From: Alteromonadaceae bacterium
GTDB taxonomy: Bacteria; Pseudomonadota; Gammaproteobacteria; Enterobacterales; Alteromonadaceae
DNA length: 45,154 nucleotides
Direction: 5' to 3'
NCBI GenBank assembly: GCA_013373625.1
Contig: JABXHM010000057.1
Location: forward strand, 1-45,154
In this document: piece after piece, positions 7,879 through 16,466 of the stretch
Layout of the letters: each line of letters opens with the position of its first letter
How positions within the stretch are numbered: position 1 is the first letter of the stretch
Notes under the pieces: model-generated
Seen by the model: only the letters and a program-made list of their open reading frames with translations
Database searches by the model: none
What the model was told of the DNA's origin: nothing
Program-made: the position numbers and the translations under genes

Positions 7879-8757
7879 TTAAATTTCTTCGTAAAAGTAA
7901 GACAGCGGGTCGTTATCGCTGGCACCTAATGGGACGAGGGAAATTGCTTCAAGAAATAGCGAAAACAGTTCTGCACTTGTATTTATTTGCAGCTTGCTAT
8001 AGCAACGTTTACGGTGCACTTTGACAGTCTCTCGACTAATCGTCAGCATTTCTGCAATGGCGTCACTGGAATAACCTTTAAGAATTAATTGGACAATTTC
8101 ACACTCTCTTGGCGACAACACACTTTTACCAAAATTGGCAAAAGCAGCATCAAGGGTTACGCCAAATTCACCGCCAGTACGCAGTTGTCTTTTGAGTGGC
8201 ACCAGTTGACTTTCCCGTGACCAGTTTTGTTTGCATGCAGCCTGAATAAGTGGAAAACAATCGATCAGTACCTGCATATCCGGTAGGGGGTTCTGCAAAT
8301 TTTCAGTTTTCCTGTATCCGAATGAAATCTCGATGGATATATCGTTACTCACCTTTATCAGCACGCCAGCTTCGTCAACAATTCCCGTTGCTTCGAAATA
8401 GTGGTTGTAGTATTCACTATCTTCGAACTCGCGTGATGTGAGATCACGTAACCGGTAAACGCCATCGGCCAGGTCTTTTTTGTAAATCTCGTAAAGTGGA
8501 TCAAGCAAGTAAGCCCCTTCGACATAGGGTTTTAATGACTTATCCCGGTATTTTGGTGGTAGATTATCGAACAAAATAAGCGGTTTTTCTTTATTCAAAA
8601 ATGACACAACCACAGCACTGTTAAAGCCACTTAATTGTTGGCCAAAAGATGCTAGTTGCTGACAAAAAGTGTCTTCTCCTACGGTTTCTATAAGGCTCCC
8701 TGCCATTGCGCTAATTTGGCTTAGTTTCACTGCTTTGATATCCAAATAGTCCGTCAA
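7879..8757 (-). CDS. LuxR-type (GerE-domain) transcriptional regulator
   Basis: The last about 70 residues form a LuxR/GerE helix-turn-helix: LSPRECEIVQLILKGYSSDA, AEMLTISRETVKVHRKRCY, SKLQI. The first about 200 residues are a sensor-like region I cannot assign to a family; no response-regulator receiver domain, no membrane segment and no clear acyl-homoserine lactone motif is seen. The 8757 start is a TTG; other in-frame starts (TTG at codon 5, ATG at codon 18) are possible because no strong ribosome binding site settles it. It is divergent from the aminotransferase gene, with a CCCCTGAGGGG palindrome in the shared gap, and probably controls the cluster. Confidence 0.85.
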   Translation of the reverse strand: MTDYLDIKAVKLSQISAMAGSLIETVGEDTFCQQLASFGQQLSGFNSAVVVSFLNKEKPLILFDNLPPKYRDKSLKPYVEGAYLLDPLYEIYKKDLADGVYRLRDLTSREFEDSEYYNHYFEATGIVDEAGVLIKVSNDISIEISFGYRKTENLQNPLPDMQVLIDCFPLIQAACKQNWSRESQLVPLKRQLRTGGEFGVTLDAAFANFGKSVLSPRECEIVQLILKGYSSDAIAEMLTISRETVKVHRKRCYSKLQINTSAELFSLFLEAISLVPLGASDNDPLSYFYEEI

Positions 8758-8796
8758 TTATTGGCAACATGTTACAGGATAAACGGAATATTATAA

Positions 8797-8807
8797 CCCC
8801 TGAGGGG
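8797..8807. promoter_or_regulatory. CCCCTGAGGGG palindrome, candidate operator
   Basis: A perfect 4-3-4 dyad (CCCC TGA GGGG) is centred in the 110-base gap between the divergent LuxR-type regulator and aminotransferase genes. A related near-dyad occurs ahead of the second amidohydrolase gene at 10556. It is a candidate site for the LuxR-type regulator; no binding data. Confidence 0.4.
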
Positions 8808-8867
8808 AATTGTTAATTACCGACTCAAGTGCTGGAATGCAGTCATATACAACAAAAGAGACGATTT

Positions 8868-10238
8868 ATGAGCAAAAAGTCAGTTTGGCAGAGTGATAAG
8901 GACCATGTTATTCATCCTTACACCGATTTCAGCAGCTTCCATGAGGAAGGTAGCCAGGTTATTAGCCGTGCACAGGGAAACTATGTTTACGATGATGCTG
9001 GAAATCGCTATCTCGACGGTATTGCGGGGCTATGGTGTGCAAATGTTGGTCACGGCAACAAAGAGATTGCAGATGCGATTCACCAACAAATATTGACAAT
9101 GCAATACTACAATCCTTTTGGTCACACAACCAATGAGCCGGCGTCGAAACTGGCAGAAAAACTGGCAGAGTTAGCACCTGGAGATCTTAACCATGTGTAC
9201 TATACCACCGGCGGATCTTGTGCAAACGATTCAGCGATAAGAATGATCCATTACTATAATAACCTGCGCGGGAAACCCAATAAGAAAAAAATCATCTCTC
9301 GTAATAATGGCTATCATGGTAGTACTTACCTGACCGCGAATTTAACCGGGATACACGGGACTAAATTCAGTTTTGACCGCATTGCTGAAGACTGGGTAAG
9401 CCATGTTTCAGCTCCGAACATGTATCGTCGCCCGGTAGGAGCCGAAGGGTTAAGTGAAAGCGACTACGCCACGTTTTTAGCCAATGAACTGGAGAATCAT
9501 ATTCTCAATCTTGGTGCAGACAACGTCGCGGCATTTATTGCGGAACCTGTCATGGGGGCTGGTGGCGTTCTGGTGGCTCCCGATGGTTATCACAAAAAAG
9601 TAGCTGACGTGTGTCAGAAGTACGATGTTCTTTTCGTTGCTGATGAAGTGGTTACCGCGTTTGGTAGGCTGGGTGAGTGGGCTGTATCAGAAACACTATA
9701 TGACTATGTGCCGGATATTACTATCTTTGCAAAAGGCATCAATTCAGGTTACGTGCCCCTGGGGGCGGCGATTATTTCCAGTAGAATTTATGATGTGATT
9801 GGCAAGCCGCAGTGCGAACATGGTGTATTTTCCATGGGCTTCACCTACACAGCACACGCAACGGCTTGTGCCGCCGCACTTAAAAACATCGAAATTATAG
9901 AACGCGAGCAGTTGCTGGAAAATGTCCGGGAGTTGTCCCCACTGTTTCACGCTTATGCGGCCTCATTGAACGCTCTGGAGTACGTGGGTGACGTGCGGGG
10001 ACGCGGCTTTATGATGGGTATTGAAATGGTAAAAGACAAAGAAAGCAAAGAATCCTTCCCACCTGATGCGCAGATAGCGCACAAAATTTATCAGGCGTGT
10101 TTGAAGCGCGGTGCGATTGTCCGCCCCATTGGTGACATCATTGTTCTGTCGCCGCCATTAACCTTTAGTAAGGAAGAATTGACCAGCTTAATTGACACGG
10201 TAAAAGTGTCAATTGAAGAGGTTTCTACTGCTTTATAG
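8868..10238 (+). CDS. class III (omega) PLP-dependent aminotransferase
   Basis: PLP enzyme of fold type I moving an amino group from an omega-amino acid, diamine or ornithine-like donor to pyruvate or a 2-oxo acid. From ATG 8868 (456 residues) with AAGAGA ahead; a GTG at 8829 is in frame but less likely. Motifs: YLDGIAGLWCANVGHG near residue 50, TTGGSCANDSAIRM binding the PLP phosphate, RNNGYHGST, ADEVVTAFGRLG and FAKGINSGY with the Schiff-base Lys289. The sequence resembles the putrescine/beta-alanine/GABA:pyruvate group (SpuC-like). It is divergent from the regulators and its product fits the aldehyde dehydrogenase encoded on the other strand. An exact donor cannot be read from sequence. 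Confidence 0.93.
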   Translation: MSKKSVWQSDKDHVIHPYTDFSSFHEEGSQVISRAQGNYVYDDAGNRYLDGIAGLWCANVGHGNKEIADAIHQQILTMQYYNPFGHTTNEPASKLAEKLAELAPGDLNHVYYTTGGSCANDSAIRMIHYYNNLRGKPNKKKIISRNNGYHGSTYLTANLTGIHGTKFSFDRIAEDWVSHVSAPNMYRRPVGAEGLSESDYATFLANELENHILNLGADNVAAFIAEPVMGAGGVLVAPDGYHKKVADVCQKYDVLFVADEVVTAFGRLGEWAVSETLYDYVPDITIFAKGINSGYVPLGAAIISSRIYDVIGKPQCEHGVFSMGFTYTAHATACAAALKNIEIIEREQLLENVRELSPLFHAYAASLNALEYVGDVRGRGFMMGIEMVKDKESKESFPPDAQIAHKIYQACLKRGAIVRPIGDIIVLSPPLTFSKEELTSLIDTVKVSIEEVSTAL

Positions 10239-10249
10239 TATCAATAATA

Positions 10250-10301
10250 GCACTTGCTTACTAACTCCTTGAAGTTGTGAGCAAGTGCGCTTCAAGTTTT
10301 T
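10250..10301 (+). terminator. interleaved hairpins after aminotransferase gene
   Basis: Two stems interleave: GCACTTGCT (10250-10258) with AGCAAGTGC (10280-10288), and CTTGAAG (10268-10274) with CTTCAAG (10290-10296), the second followed by five T. They cannot form as simple nested hairpins together, so this is either a terminator with an alternative antiterminator fold or a pseudoknot. It starts 11 bases after the aminotransferase stop codon. Confidence 0.55.
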
Positions 10302-10687
10302 GACTCAAACAAAAATTTTTTCTAAATCAGGATTGCTTTAATGTGGTGCAGCCTGACAAGTTTCCCTTCTTATAATGTATCTGTCCGTTGCTCTGTTGAT
10401 TGAAATTACTAGTGTTTTTGATTTTGTGAATCTTAAGACTTTGATATTTATGGTTTTATTGAGTTGTCTTCAGCATTTTTAATACATTTTAATGAGTTGG
10501 CCTCCCTTGGGCAGAATGCCCTTTTTAGGTGCGAACATTCCCCTTTTTGGTTGTACCCCCCAGAGGTTATATACAGTTTACCCGTTCTCTCTTTATCTTC
10601 TTAAATATTCTGGTGCTCTGTTGTGATACGCACAAAAACAGGTACTTACACGGTGTTTGAAGACACTGTCTGGCATAGGAGAGAAAG
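10302..10687. other. gene-free stretch before second amidohydrolase
   Basis: About 390 bases without a convincing gene. It holds a short hairpin GGGCA-GAA-TGCCC with five T (10509-10526), a near-dyad CCCC-CCA-GAGG at 10556-10566, and a strong ribosome binding site (AGGAGAGAAAG) just before 10688. A promoter for the rightward amidohydrolase-receptor operon should lie here but I cannot place it with confidence. Confidence 0.5.
10556..10566. promoter_or_regulatory. imperfect CCCC-N3-GAGG dyad, possible operator
   Basis: CCCC-CCA-GAGG matches the layout of the perfect dyad at 8797-8807 in seven of eight arm positions. It lies 122 bases upstream of the second amidohydrolase gene. A shared regulator is possible; chance occurrence cannot be excluded. 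Confidence 0.25.
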
Positions 10688-12433
10688 ATGAAATCATTCA
10701 GGAGAGGACGGCGTTTTATAAAGGAATGTTTACCACAGGTTCCACGCCGTTTTAAACATAGCATAGCGATTTGTTTTGGTGCGTTGTTTGCGCATTCTGT
10801 GTTAGCACAGCCTACTGCTGATTTGGTCGTAAAAAATGCGGATGTTTACACCAGTGATCCCAATCAACCCCGCGTTCAGGCTTTCGCCGTTAAAGCGGGT
10901 CGCTTTTTGTCATTGGGAACAAATGCGCTGGTTGAAAGTTATGTGGGTGAAAATACTGAGGTAATCGACGCAAAGGGCGCATCAGTCACAGCAGGGTTCG
11001 TTGATAGCCATTCTCACCTTGAAATGGGTACCACACGGGTTGTTGGTGTCGATCTTTACGGTGTGGCATCCAAACAGGAATGGCTAGAAAGAGTCGCGGC
11101 GGTTGCGGCGCGTCTTGACGATGGCGAGTGGGTTGTCGGGGGTGGCTGGGACTACACACTAGCAGAAGGAAAATATCCATCCAAAGAGGACCTCGACGCG
11201 GTGGTCAATGACCGGGTGGTGGTACTTCAGGACAAAGACCTTCATTCAGTATGGGTCAACTCCTACGCATTGAAGTTAGCGGGTATCACTGCTGATACCA
11301 AGGTTCCTCAGGGCGGGGAGATTGTTCTCGATGACAAAACCGGAGAGCCGACAGGTATTCTGAAAGAAGGCGCGTCGCACCTGCTCACGGCACTTGCTCC
11401 GCATAAAAGTAAAGCAGAAAAACTGGCAGATTTAAAAGCGGTCTTCACCCATGCCAACAGTCGCGGAATCACCACAGTACATAACATGGGGGGACCTGGT
11501 CAGGCGTTAGACTATGTGGAACTGGCCGAGCAAGACGAGCTGACCATGCGCGTCTGGTACGGACAATTTTCCGGCTCCAACTACGAGGTTGATAGGGCAG
11601 CAAAAAGCCGACAAGAGATACATCGGCGCATGGCAGCAACAGGCCTTGAGTTTACCCGAGGCCCGTTAGTCGAAATGGGTTTTATTAAAACCATCATTGA
11701 CGGTGTGTTGTCAACTCACACAGCGTATTTGATGGAGCCGTATTCAGATAAGCCTGGTTGGCGTGGTAAGCCTTTTCGCCCCCAGGAATCACTCGAGAAA
11801 TTAATTAGCTATTCAAACGCTAATGGCTTTCCTGTGGCGGTGCATGCGATTGGCGATGCCGGGGTCGATACTGTTGTCAGTGCGTTTGAGAATGCTGCTC
11901 TGCCTATAACGGTACCGAACCGCATAGAGCACTTAGAGATAGTAAAACCGGACGCTATTTTGCGCATGAAGCAGGCTGGAATTGTGGCCTCTATGCAGCC
12001 TGATCATGCCGCCGGAGTGGTGGGCAAATATATCCGCCCCAGAGTGGGGGAAGAAAGAGAAAAGTTCGCTTATGCGTGGAGACAATTTTTAGACGCTGAC
12101 GTAAAGCTTGTTTTCAGTGCAGATTATCCCACCACACCGCTTAATCCACTGATGCAAATAAAGGATGCGCTCTACCGTGAAAGTCCATGGGGATTAGGCG
12201 GGCCCTGGCACACCGAGAATGCAGTAACGTTTGGTGAGGCATTACAAGCCTACACCCAGTCCGGTGCAGATATTACCAGGTGGGGAAATCAAATCGGCAG
12301 TATAACGCCAGGCAAATGGGCAGACTTTGTTATTTTCAATGACGCTTTTCCTAACCCAGCCGACCGCAGCATAGAACATCAAAAAGTAGTGGCAACCTAC
12401 TTGGCTGGTAAAAAAATCTATCCGGTAGAGTAA
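10688..12433 (+). CDS. exported amidohydrolase, YtcJ-like (family 3), second copy
   Basis: Paralogue of the enzyme at 2386-4077, 581 residues. The N-terminus has an unusually long basic region (MKSFRRGRRFIKE) before a hydrophobic core and cleavage after SVLA (Ala40), so it is periplasmic or outer-membrane exposed. Metal-site motifs: FVDSHSHL (His108, His110), AVHAIGDAG, RIEHLE and FSADYP with the catalytic Asp. Other family blocks: GGEIVLDDKTGEPTGILKE, GGGWDYT, KWADFVIF near the end. A strong ribosome binding site precedes the ATG. The TonB receptor follows after 37 bases, in one operon, which suggests that this enzyme processes the ligand before or after its uptake (inference). The substrate is not predictable. 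Confidence 0.9.
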   Translation: MKSFRRGRRFIKECLPQVPRRFKHSIAICFGALFAHSVLAQPTADLVVKNADVYTSDPNQPRVQAFAVKAGRFLSLGTNALVESYVGENTEVIDAKGASVTAGFVDSHSHLEMGTTRVVGVDLYGVASKQEWLERVAAVAARLDDGEWVVGGGWDYTLAEGKYPSKEDLDAVVNDRVVVLQDKDLHSVWVNSYALKLAGITADTKVPQGGEIVLDDKTGEPTGILKEGASHLLTALAPHKSKAEKLADLKAVFTHANSRGITTVHNMGGPGQALDYVELAEQDELTMRVWYGQFSGSNYEVDRAAKSRQEIHRRMAATGLEFTRGPLVEMGFIKTIIDGVLSTHTAYLMEPYSDKPGWRGKPFRPQESLEKLISYSNANGFPVAVHAIGDAGVDTVVSAFENAALPITVPNRIEHLEIVKPDAILRMKQAGIVASMQPDHAAGVVGKYIRPRVGEEREKFAYAWRQFLDADVKLVFSADYPTTPLNPLMQIKDALYRESPWGLGGPWHTENAVTFGEALQAYTQSGADITRWGNQIGSITPGKWADFVIFNDAFPNPADRSIEHQKVVATYLAGKKIYPVE

Positions 12434-12470
12434 CAACTAAAAATAATTCAATTACAGCAAGAATGAGGGA

Positions 12471-15056
12471 ATGATGTATAAAATCAAAACTTTAGCCTTT
12501 TCTATAAAGGCAGCTATAGTGGGAGCCAGCGTTTATGTGCTCAATCCAGTCCTGGCTCAGGAAAGTGAAGACATCAGTAAAACTGAGCGTTCGGCCGATA
12601 CCGAAGTCATCGAAATAACTGCAACCCGGCGCTCACAGTCATTAAAAACGGTGCCTTTGAGTGTGTCGGCTTTTAGCCAGCAATTACTCGATAAGCAAGG
12701 ACTCAAAGAAGTCGACGATTTGGTGCAGTTTACCCCTGGCTTATCGATCACCAGAGGCGGTAACGGTGCAAACACGATTGCCATCAGGGGGATTTCCTCT
12801 GACGCAGGTGCTGGTACAACCGGTATCTATATCGATGATACGCCTATTCAGGCCAGGAATCTCGGCTACGCCGCTAACTCTGCATTCCCTGCACTATTTG
12901 ACCTTCAACGTGTTGAAATACTAAGAGGCCCGCAGGGAACACTGTTCGGTGCTGGCTCCCAGGGGGGAACGGTTCGGTTTATTCAAGCAGAGCCTGATGT
13001 TTACGATACCTCGGTTTATGCACGAGGCGAATATGCGACAACAGAGGGCGGTGACGTGTCCTATGAAGGTGGTGTTGCGGTCGGTGTTCCTATTGTAGAA
13101 GGTGAATTAGGGCTTCGTGTAAGCGTGTTTCAACGCGAAGATGGTGGATGGATTGATACAATAACCGCTGACCCGGTTGTTACTGATCCTACCGGTGATG
13201 CTGGCCCCGAATCGTTGCAGTTTGCAAATCAGCAAGTGGTTGAAGAAAACAGTAATGGCCTGACCACACAAAATTTCAGGGTAGCTTTAAAGTGGCAGCC
13301 CACAGATTCCATACAAATCACACCTTCAATTTATTACCAGAATCAAGAGCGGGATAATGCATTTAACAGCTTTTATTTATCCGCCAGTGACAATGGTGAG
13401 TATGCCCGTCTGGCCCACATAGGTGGGGAAGGTGATGAGTACGTGGACATAGGTTGGCCCGATTTGGACTCCGGCGAAGATGAGTTCACACTATCAGCTG
13501 TCAATATAACCTGGGATCTGGGCAGTGTTGAATTGTATTCAACGACGTCTTATTTTGACCGCGACTTTCACCAGTATAGTGACATGACCGAATATTACGC
13601 CTGGTGGTATGGTATCCAGGACGAGCAGAATTTGCTTGCTCCATTTGGTCAGAAGGCCGTATCCAAGAGCGCGATCACACAAGAGACCTTTACTCAGGAA
13701 ATCAGATTACAGTCGACCAGTGATGGCCCGCTGCGCTGGGTAGCAGGCTTCTTTTATTCTGATGCCGATCAACATACCACCCAGGACATTCGCCTTAATT
13801 CAGTTAACAATGCATCGTCTATTAAGCGATTCTATTTGCCTGATTTTCTAGCCGCTGTTGACGATGGTTTTCCTTATGGACCAGGCTTCACAGCCTATCA
13901 GAATCACTTTGGTGTAGATCCTGATCCCTACGGTCATGAATGGGGCTTAGCACTCAATACCATTGACAAGCAGTATGCCGTCTTTGGTCAGGTCGACTAT
14001 GATATTACCAGCAAGTTAACTCTCACTGCTGGCTTACGCGTGGCAAAGAATGACCAGGAGTCAGTCTCCCAATACAGTGGCGCTACCAATAACCTTAACG
14101 CGCCAGTAAACAACATTGGCGCAGCAGAATATGCGCCATTTAATACACCTGAATATGTTTCCTCGGTTGGGGAAAATTCTGAAACATCCGTCACACCCAA
14201 GTTTAGCGCTAGCTACAAATTTGATCGCAACAACATGGCCTATGCGACGGTGTCGAAGGGCTTTAGGCCGGCCGGGGTCAGTAAGCGACTGGTGGGTATC
14301 TGTGATACTGACCTGGTTACCTACGGTTATGAGGATGAACAGGGGAAACCGACCAATCCGACGACCTATGACTCTGATACGGTTTGGAGCTACGAAATTG
14401 GCTCCAAGAACAGTCTGTTCAACAACAACCTGTTTATTGATACCAGTGCGTACGTGCTTGATTGGAAGGATATTCAGTCTACGGTCATGTTGGATAGTTG
14501 TTTAGAGGGCTTTACCGCTAATCTGGGGGAAGCGCAATCAAGAGGGTTTGATGTTGCATTACGGTATAGCGTAACGTCAGACTTCCAGTTGTCAGGAACA
14601 TTGGGCTACAACGATACGTCTTATTCCAACGATGCTGTCAGTCCTGGTGGCGTGATTCTGGTTTCTGAAGGCAGTTCAGTGGCTGGCGCGGTAACGCCCT
14701 GGATGGGTTCGCTGTCTGGTCAGTATTTCTATCAGATTATGAATCGATACGAGGGGTACATCAGAGCAGATTTGGCTTATCGTTCAGAGCAGTCTGAACA
14801 AGGCAATACCGACCCTGATAATCCTCGTTACAACCCGGACTTAAGCCCAACGCCAAGTTATACTACTGTTAATGTTAGAGCTGGCGTCCAGATTAATGAT
14901 TATGATATATCACTGTTTATTGATAATTTAACGAATCAGGACGTGTTATTTAATGCCGTGAACAGTAGCGTTTTCTCCGGTGGTTCCAGACAAGTGTGGA
15001 CTGCCTCCACATTACGTCCACGTACTGTAGGTTTATTTGTTTCATATCGTTATTAA
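12471..15056 (+). CDS. TonB-dependent outer-membrane receptor
   Basis: Active-transport outer-membrane receptor of 861 residues. Signal peptide ends at about NPVLA (residue 29); a TonB-box-like VIEITATRR lies near residue 46; the plug domain covers about 55-170, with PLSVSAFS, IRGISSD, IYIDDTP and VEILRGPQGTLFGAGSQGGT. The remainder is a 22-strand-type barrel with late motifs (KGFRPAG, YEIGSK, LDNLTNQ-like) and the last residues VSYRY ending on an aromatic residue. The style fits marine receptors for catabolic substrates rather than siderophore receptors. A GAGGG ribosome binding site precedes paired ATG codons at 12471 and 12474. Operon with the exported amidohydrolase; a terminator-like hairpin follows. 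Confidence 0.95.
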   Translation: MMYKIKTLAFSIKAAIVGASVYVLNPVLAQESEDISKTERSADTEVIEITATRRSQSLKTVPLSVSAFSQQLLDKQGLKEVDDLVQFTPGLSITRGGNGANTIAIRGISSDAGAGTTGIYIDDTPIQARNLGYAANSAFPALFDLQRVEILRGPQGTLFGAGSQGGTVRFIQAEPDVYDTSVYARGEYATTEGGDVSYEGGVAVGVPIVEGELGLRVSVFQREDGGWIDTITADPVVTDPTGDAGPESLQFANQQVVEENSNGLTTQNFRVALKWQPTDSIQITPSIYYQNQERDNAFNSFYLSASDNGEYARLAHIGGEGDEYVDIGWPDLDSGEDEFTLSAVNITWDLGSVELYSTTSYFDRDFHQYSDMTEYYAWWYGIQDEQNLLAPFGQKAVSKSAITQETFTQEIRLQSTSDGPLRWVAGFFYSDADQHTTQDIRLNSVNNASSIKRFYLPDFLAAVDDGFPYGPGFTAYQNHFGVDPDPYGHEWGLALNTIDKQYAVFGQVDYDITSKLTLTAGLRVAKNDQESVSQYSGATNNLNAPVNNIGAAEYAPFNTPEYVSSVGENSETSVTPKFSASYKFDRNNMAYATVSKGFRPAGVSKRLVGICDTDLVTYGYEDEQGKPTNPTTYDSDTVWSYEIGSKNSLFNNNLFIDTSAYVLDWKDIQSTVMLDSCLEGFTANLGEAQSRGFDVALRYSVTSDFQLSGTLGYNDTSYSNDAVSPGGVILVSEGSSVAGAVTPWMGSLSGQYFYQIMNRYEGYIRADLAYRSEQSEQGNTDPDNPRYNPDLSPTPSYTTVNVRAGVQINDYDISLFIDNLTNQDVLFNAVNSSVFSGGSRQVWTASTLRPRTVGLFVSYRY

Positions 15057-15065
15057 CTTTGCTTT

Positions 15066-15100
15066 GCACGCACACGGCAAACAAGCCTGTGCGTGCTTTT
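15066..15100 (+). terminator. hairpin with T tract between receptor and transporter genes
   Basis: GCACGCACA pairs with TGTGCGTGC, extended by GGC/GCC with one bulge, loop AAACAA, then TTTT. The short T tract suggests partial termination, which would lower expression of the inner-membrane transporter relative to the receptor. Confidence 0.7.
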
Positions 15101-15121
15101 AAAATAAACAAGGCACAAAGT

Positions 15122-16459
15122 ATGTCTGAGTCTTTTGGGGCCATGAGCCTGCTTCCCACCCTTTTTGTTCTTGTCACTGCTATCTGGCTGAAACGATCAC
15201 TTGAACCTCTGGTACTGGGAACGATTGTTGGTTATATCATGCTGTTTAAGGCTGATTTTGGCAGTGAGTTTTTATCGGGTATGCAACGCACCATGGGTGG
15301 CGAAACTATCCGCTGGATAATTCTAGTAGTACTTCTTTTTGGCGCTCTAATCAGTCTGCTACAGTTTTCGGGGAGTGTTACAGCCTTTGCAAATACGCTG
15401 GCTAAGCGCATCAGAAATCGTAGTCAGGTTCTGCTGACGACATGGTTTCTGGGTTTACTGATTTTTATAGACGACTATCTGAATGCACTGTCAGTAAGTA
15501 GCTCGATGCGAGCAGTTGTTGATAAGTTAAAAGTATCCAGAGAGATGTTAGCCTACGTGGTTGATTCTACCTCCGCGCCTATATGTATATTAATGCCGTT
15601 TTCAACGTGGGCGATTTTCGTGAGTGGCTTGCTTGAAGACAATGGTGTAGCAACAACAGGACAAGGGCTGGTGGCTTATATTGGCGCAATCCCGTTTATG
15701 TTTTATGCGTGGATTGCGGTGATGTTAGTGCCCCTGGTAGCGAGTGGAAAAGTCCCCCCTCTGTTTGCGATGAAAAAAGCAGAAGACGTGGCGAAACACC
15801 GTCGCGAGGCTCCTTCAGATGATACCGATACGTCGGCCCATCGTGGCGGTATATTTGGTTTCCTTGTGCCCATGGCTTCATTGATTTTTTTCACTCTTTG
15901 GTTCGACACCGATGTTCTGATGGGCGCTACCATTGCGTTGTTAATAACCTTTCTGCTGTACGGGCTGTACTACCGCTATTCGATGACCACATTGTTTGAC
16001 GTGTCTATTGATGGTATGAAGAGCATGCTGGAGGTCATCGCAATTTTGGTCACCTCTTTTGCGCTAAAAGATGTCAATGACATGTTGGGGTTAACAAATT
16101 ATGTGATCGAAGTCGCAACTTCCCACGTGATTGCCGGATTACTGCCAGCCATTACATTTGTCAGCCTGGCACTGGTAGCATTTTGCACCGGATCGTTCTG
16201 GGGGCTTTACGCCATCGCGGTACCCATTGTCATTCCGCTTGCAAGCACTACAGGTACAAATATGTCGTTGATGCTCGGGGCAGTGATTTCTGCCGGTGCG
16301 TTTGGAAGTCACGCTTGCTTTTATAGTGACTCAACCGTACTTTCCGCGAAAGGGGCTGGATGCAGCACAATTAGTCATGCTTTAACGCAGGTACCTTACA
16401 TTGCCATTAGTGGTATGTTGTCATTGATGCTGTTTTTGATTTTTGGGTTTTACAATTAA
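15122..16459 (+). CDS. NhaC-family (Na+/H+ antiporter-like) transporter
   Basis: Inner-membrane secondary transporter of 445 residues with about eleven hydrophobic segments. The family signature is clear: FIDDYLNALSVSSSMRAVVD, followed by KVSREMLAYVVDSTSAPICI, and near the end FGSHACFYSDSTVLSAKGAG. Start ATG 15122 was chosen over a GTG at 14996 that would overlap the receptor gene. Family members exchange Na+ or H+ with organic anions or amino acids as well as acting as plain antiporters; next to a receptor and amino-acid-type catabolic enzymes, uptake of the imported substrate or export of a product is likely (inference). The gene ends 7 bases from the convergent binding-protein gene. Confidence 0.9.
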   Translation: MSESFGAMSLLPTLFVLVTAIWLKRSLEPLVLGTIVGYIMLFKADFGSEFLSGMQRTMGGETIRWIILVVLLFGALISLLQFSGSVTAFANTLAKRIRNRSQVLLTTWFLGLLIFIDDYLNALSVSSSMRAVVDKLKVSREMLAYVVDSTSAPICILMPFSTWAIFVSGLLEDNGVATTGQGLVAYIGAIPFMFYAWIAVMLVPLVASGKVPPLFAMKKAEDVAKHRREAPSDDTDTSAHRGGIFGFLVPMASLIFFTLWFDTDVLMGATIALLITFLLYGLYYRYSMTTLFDVSIDGMKSMLEVIAILVTSFALKDVNDMLGLTNYVIEVATSHVIAGLLPAITFVSLALVAFCTGSFWGLYAIAVPIVIPLASTTGTNMSLMLGAVISAGAFGSHACFYSDSTVLSAKGAGCSTISHALTQVPYIAISGMLSLMLFLIFGFYN

Positions 16460-16466
16460 TAGCTTG

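Noticed and set aside
14996..15121. N-terminal extension of the NhaC-type transporter to the GTG at 14996
   Set aside because: It would overlap the receptor gene and run through the terminator-like hairpin; the ATG at 15122 gives the family start.
1..16459. Possible mobile element or prophage carrying the catabolic cluster next to the rrn operon
   Set aside because: No integrase, transposase, attachment-site repeat or tRNA is visible; horizontal gain is possible but has no direct sign here.
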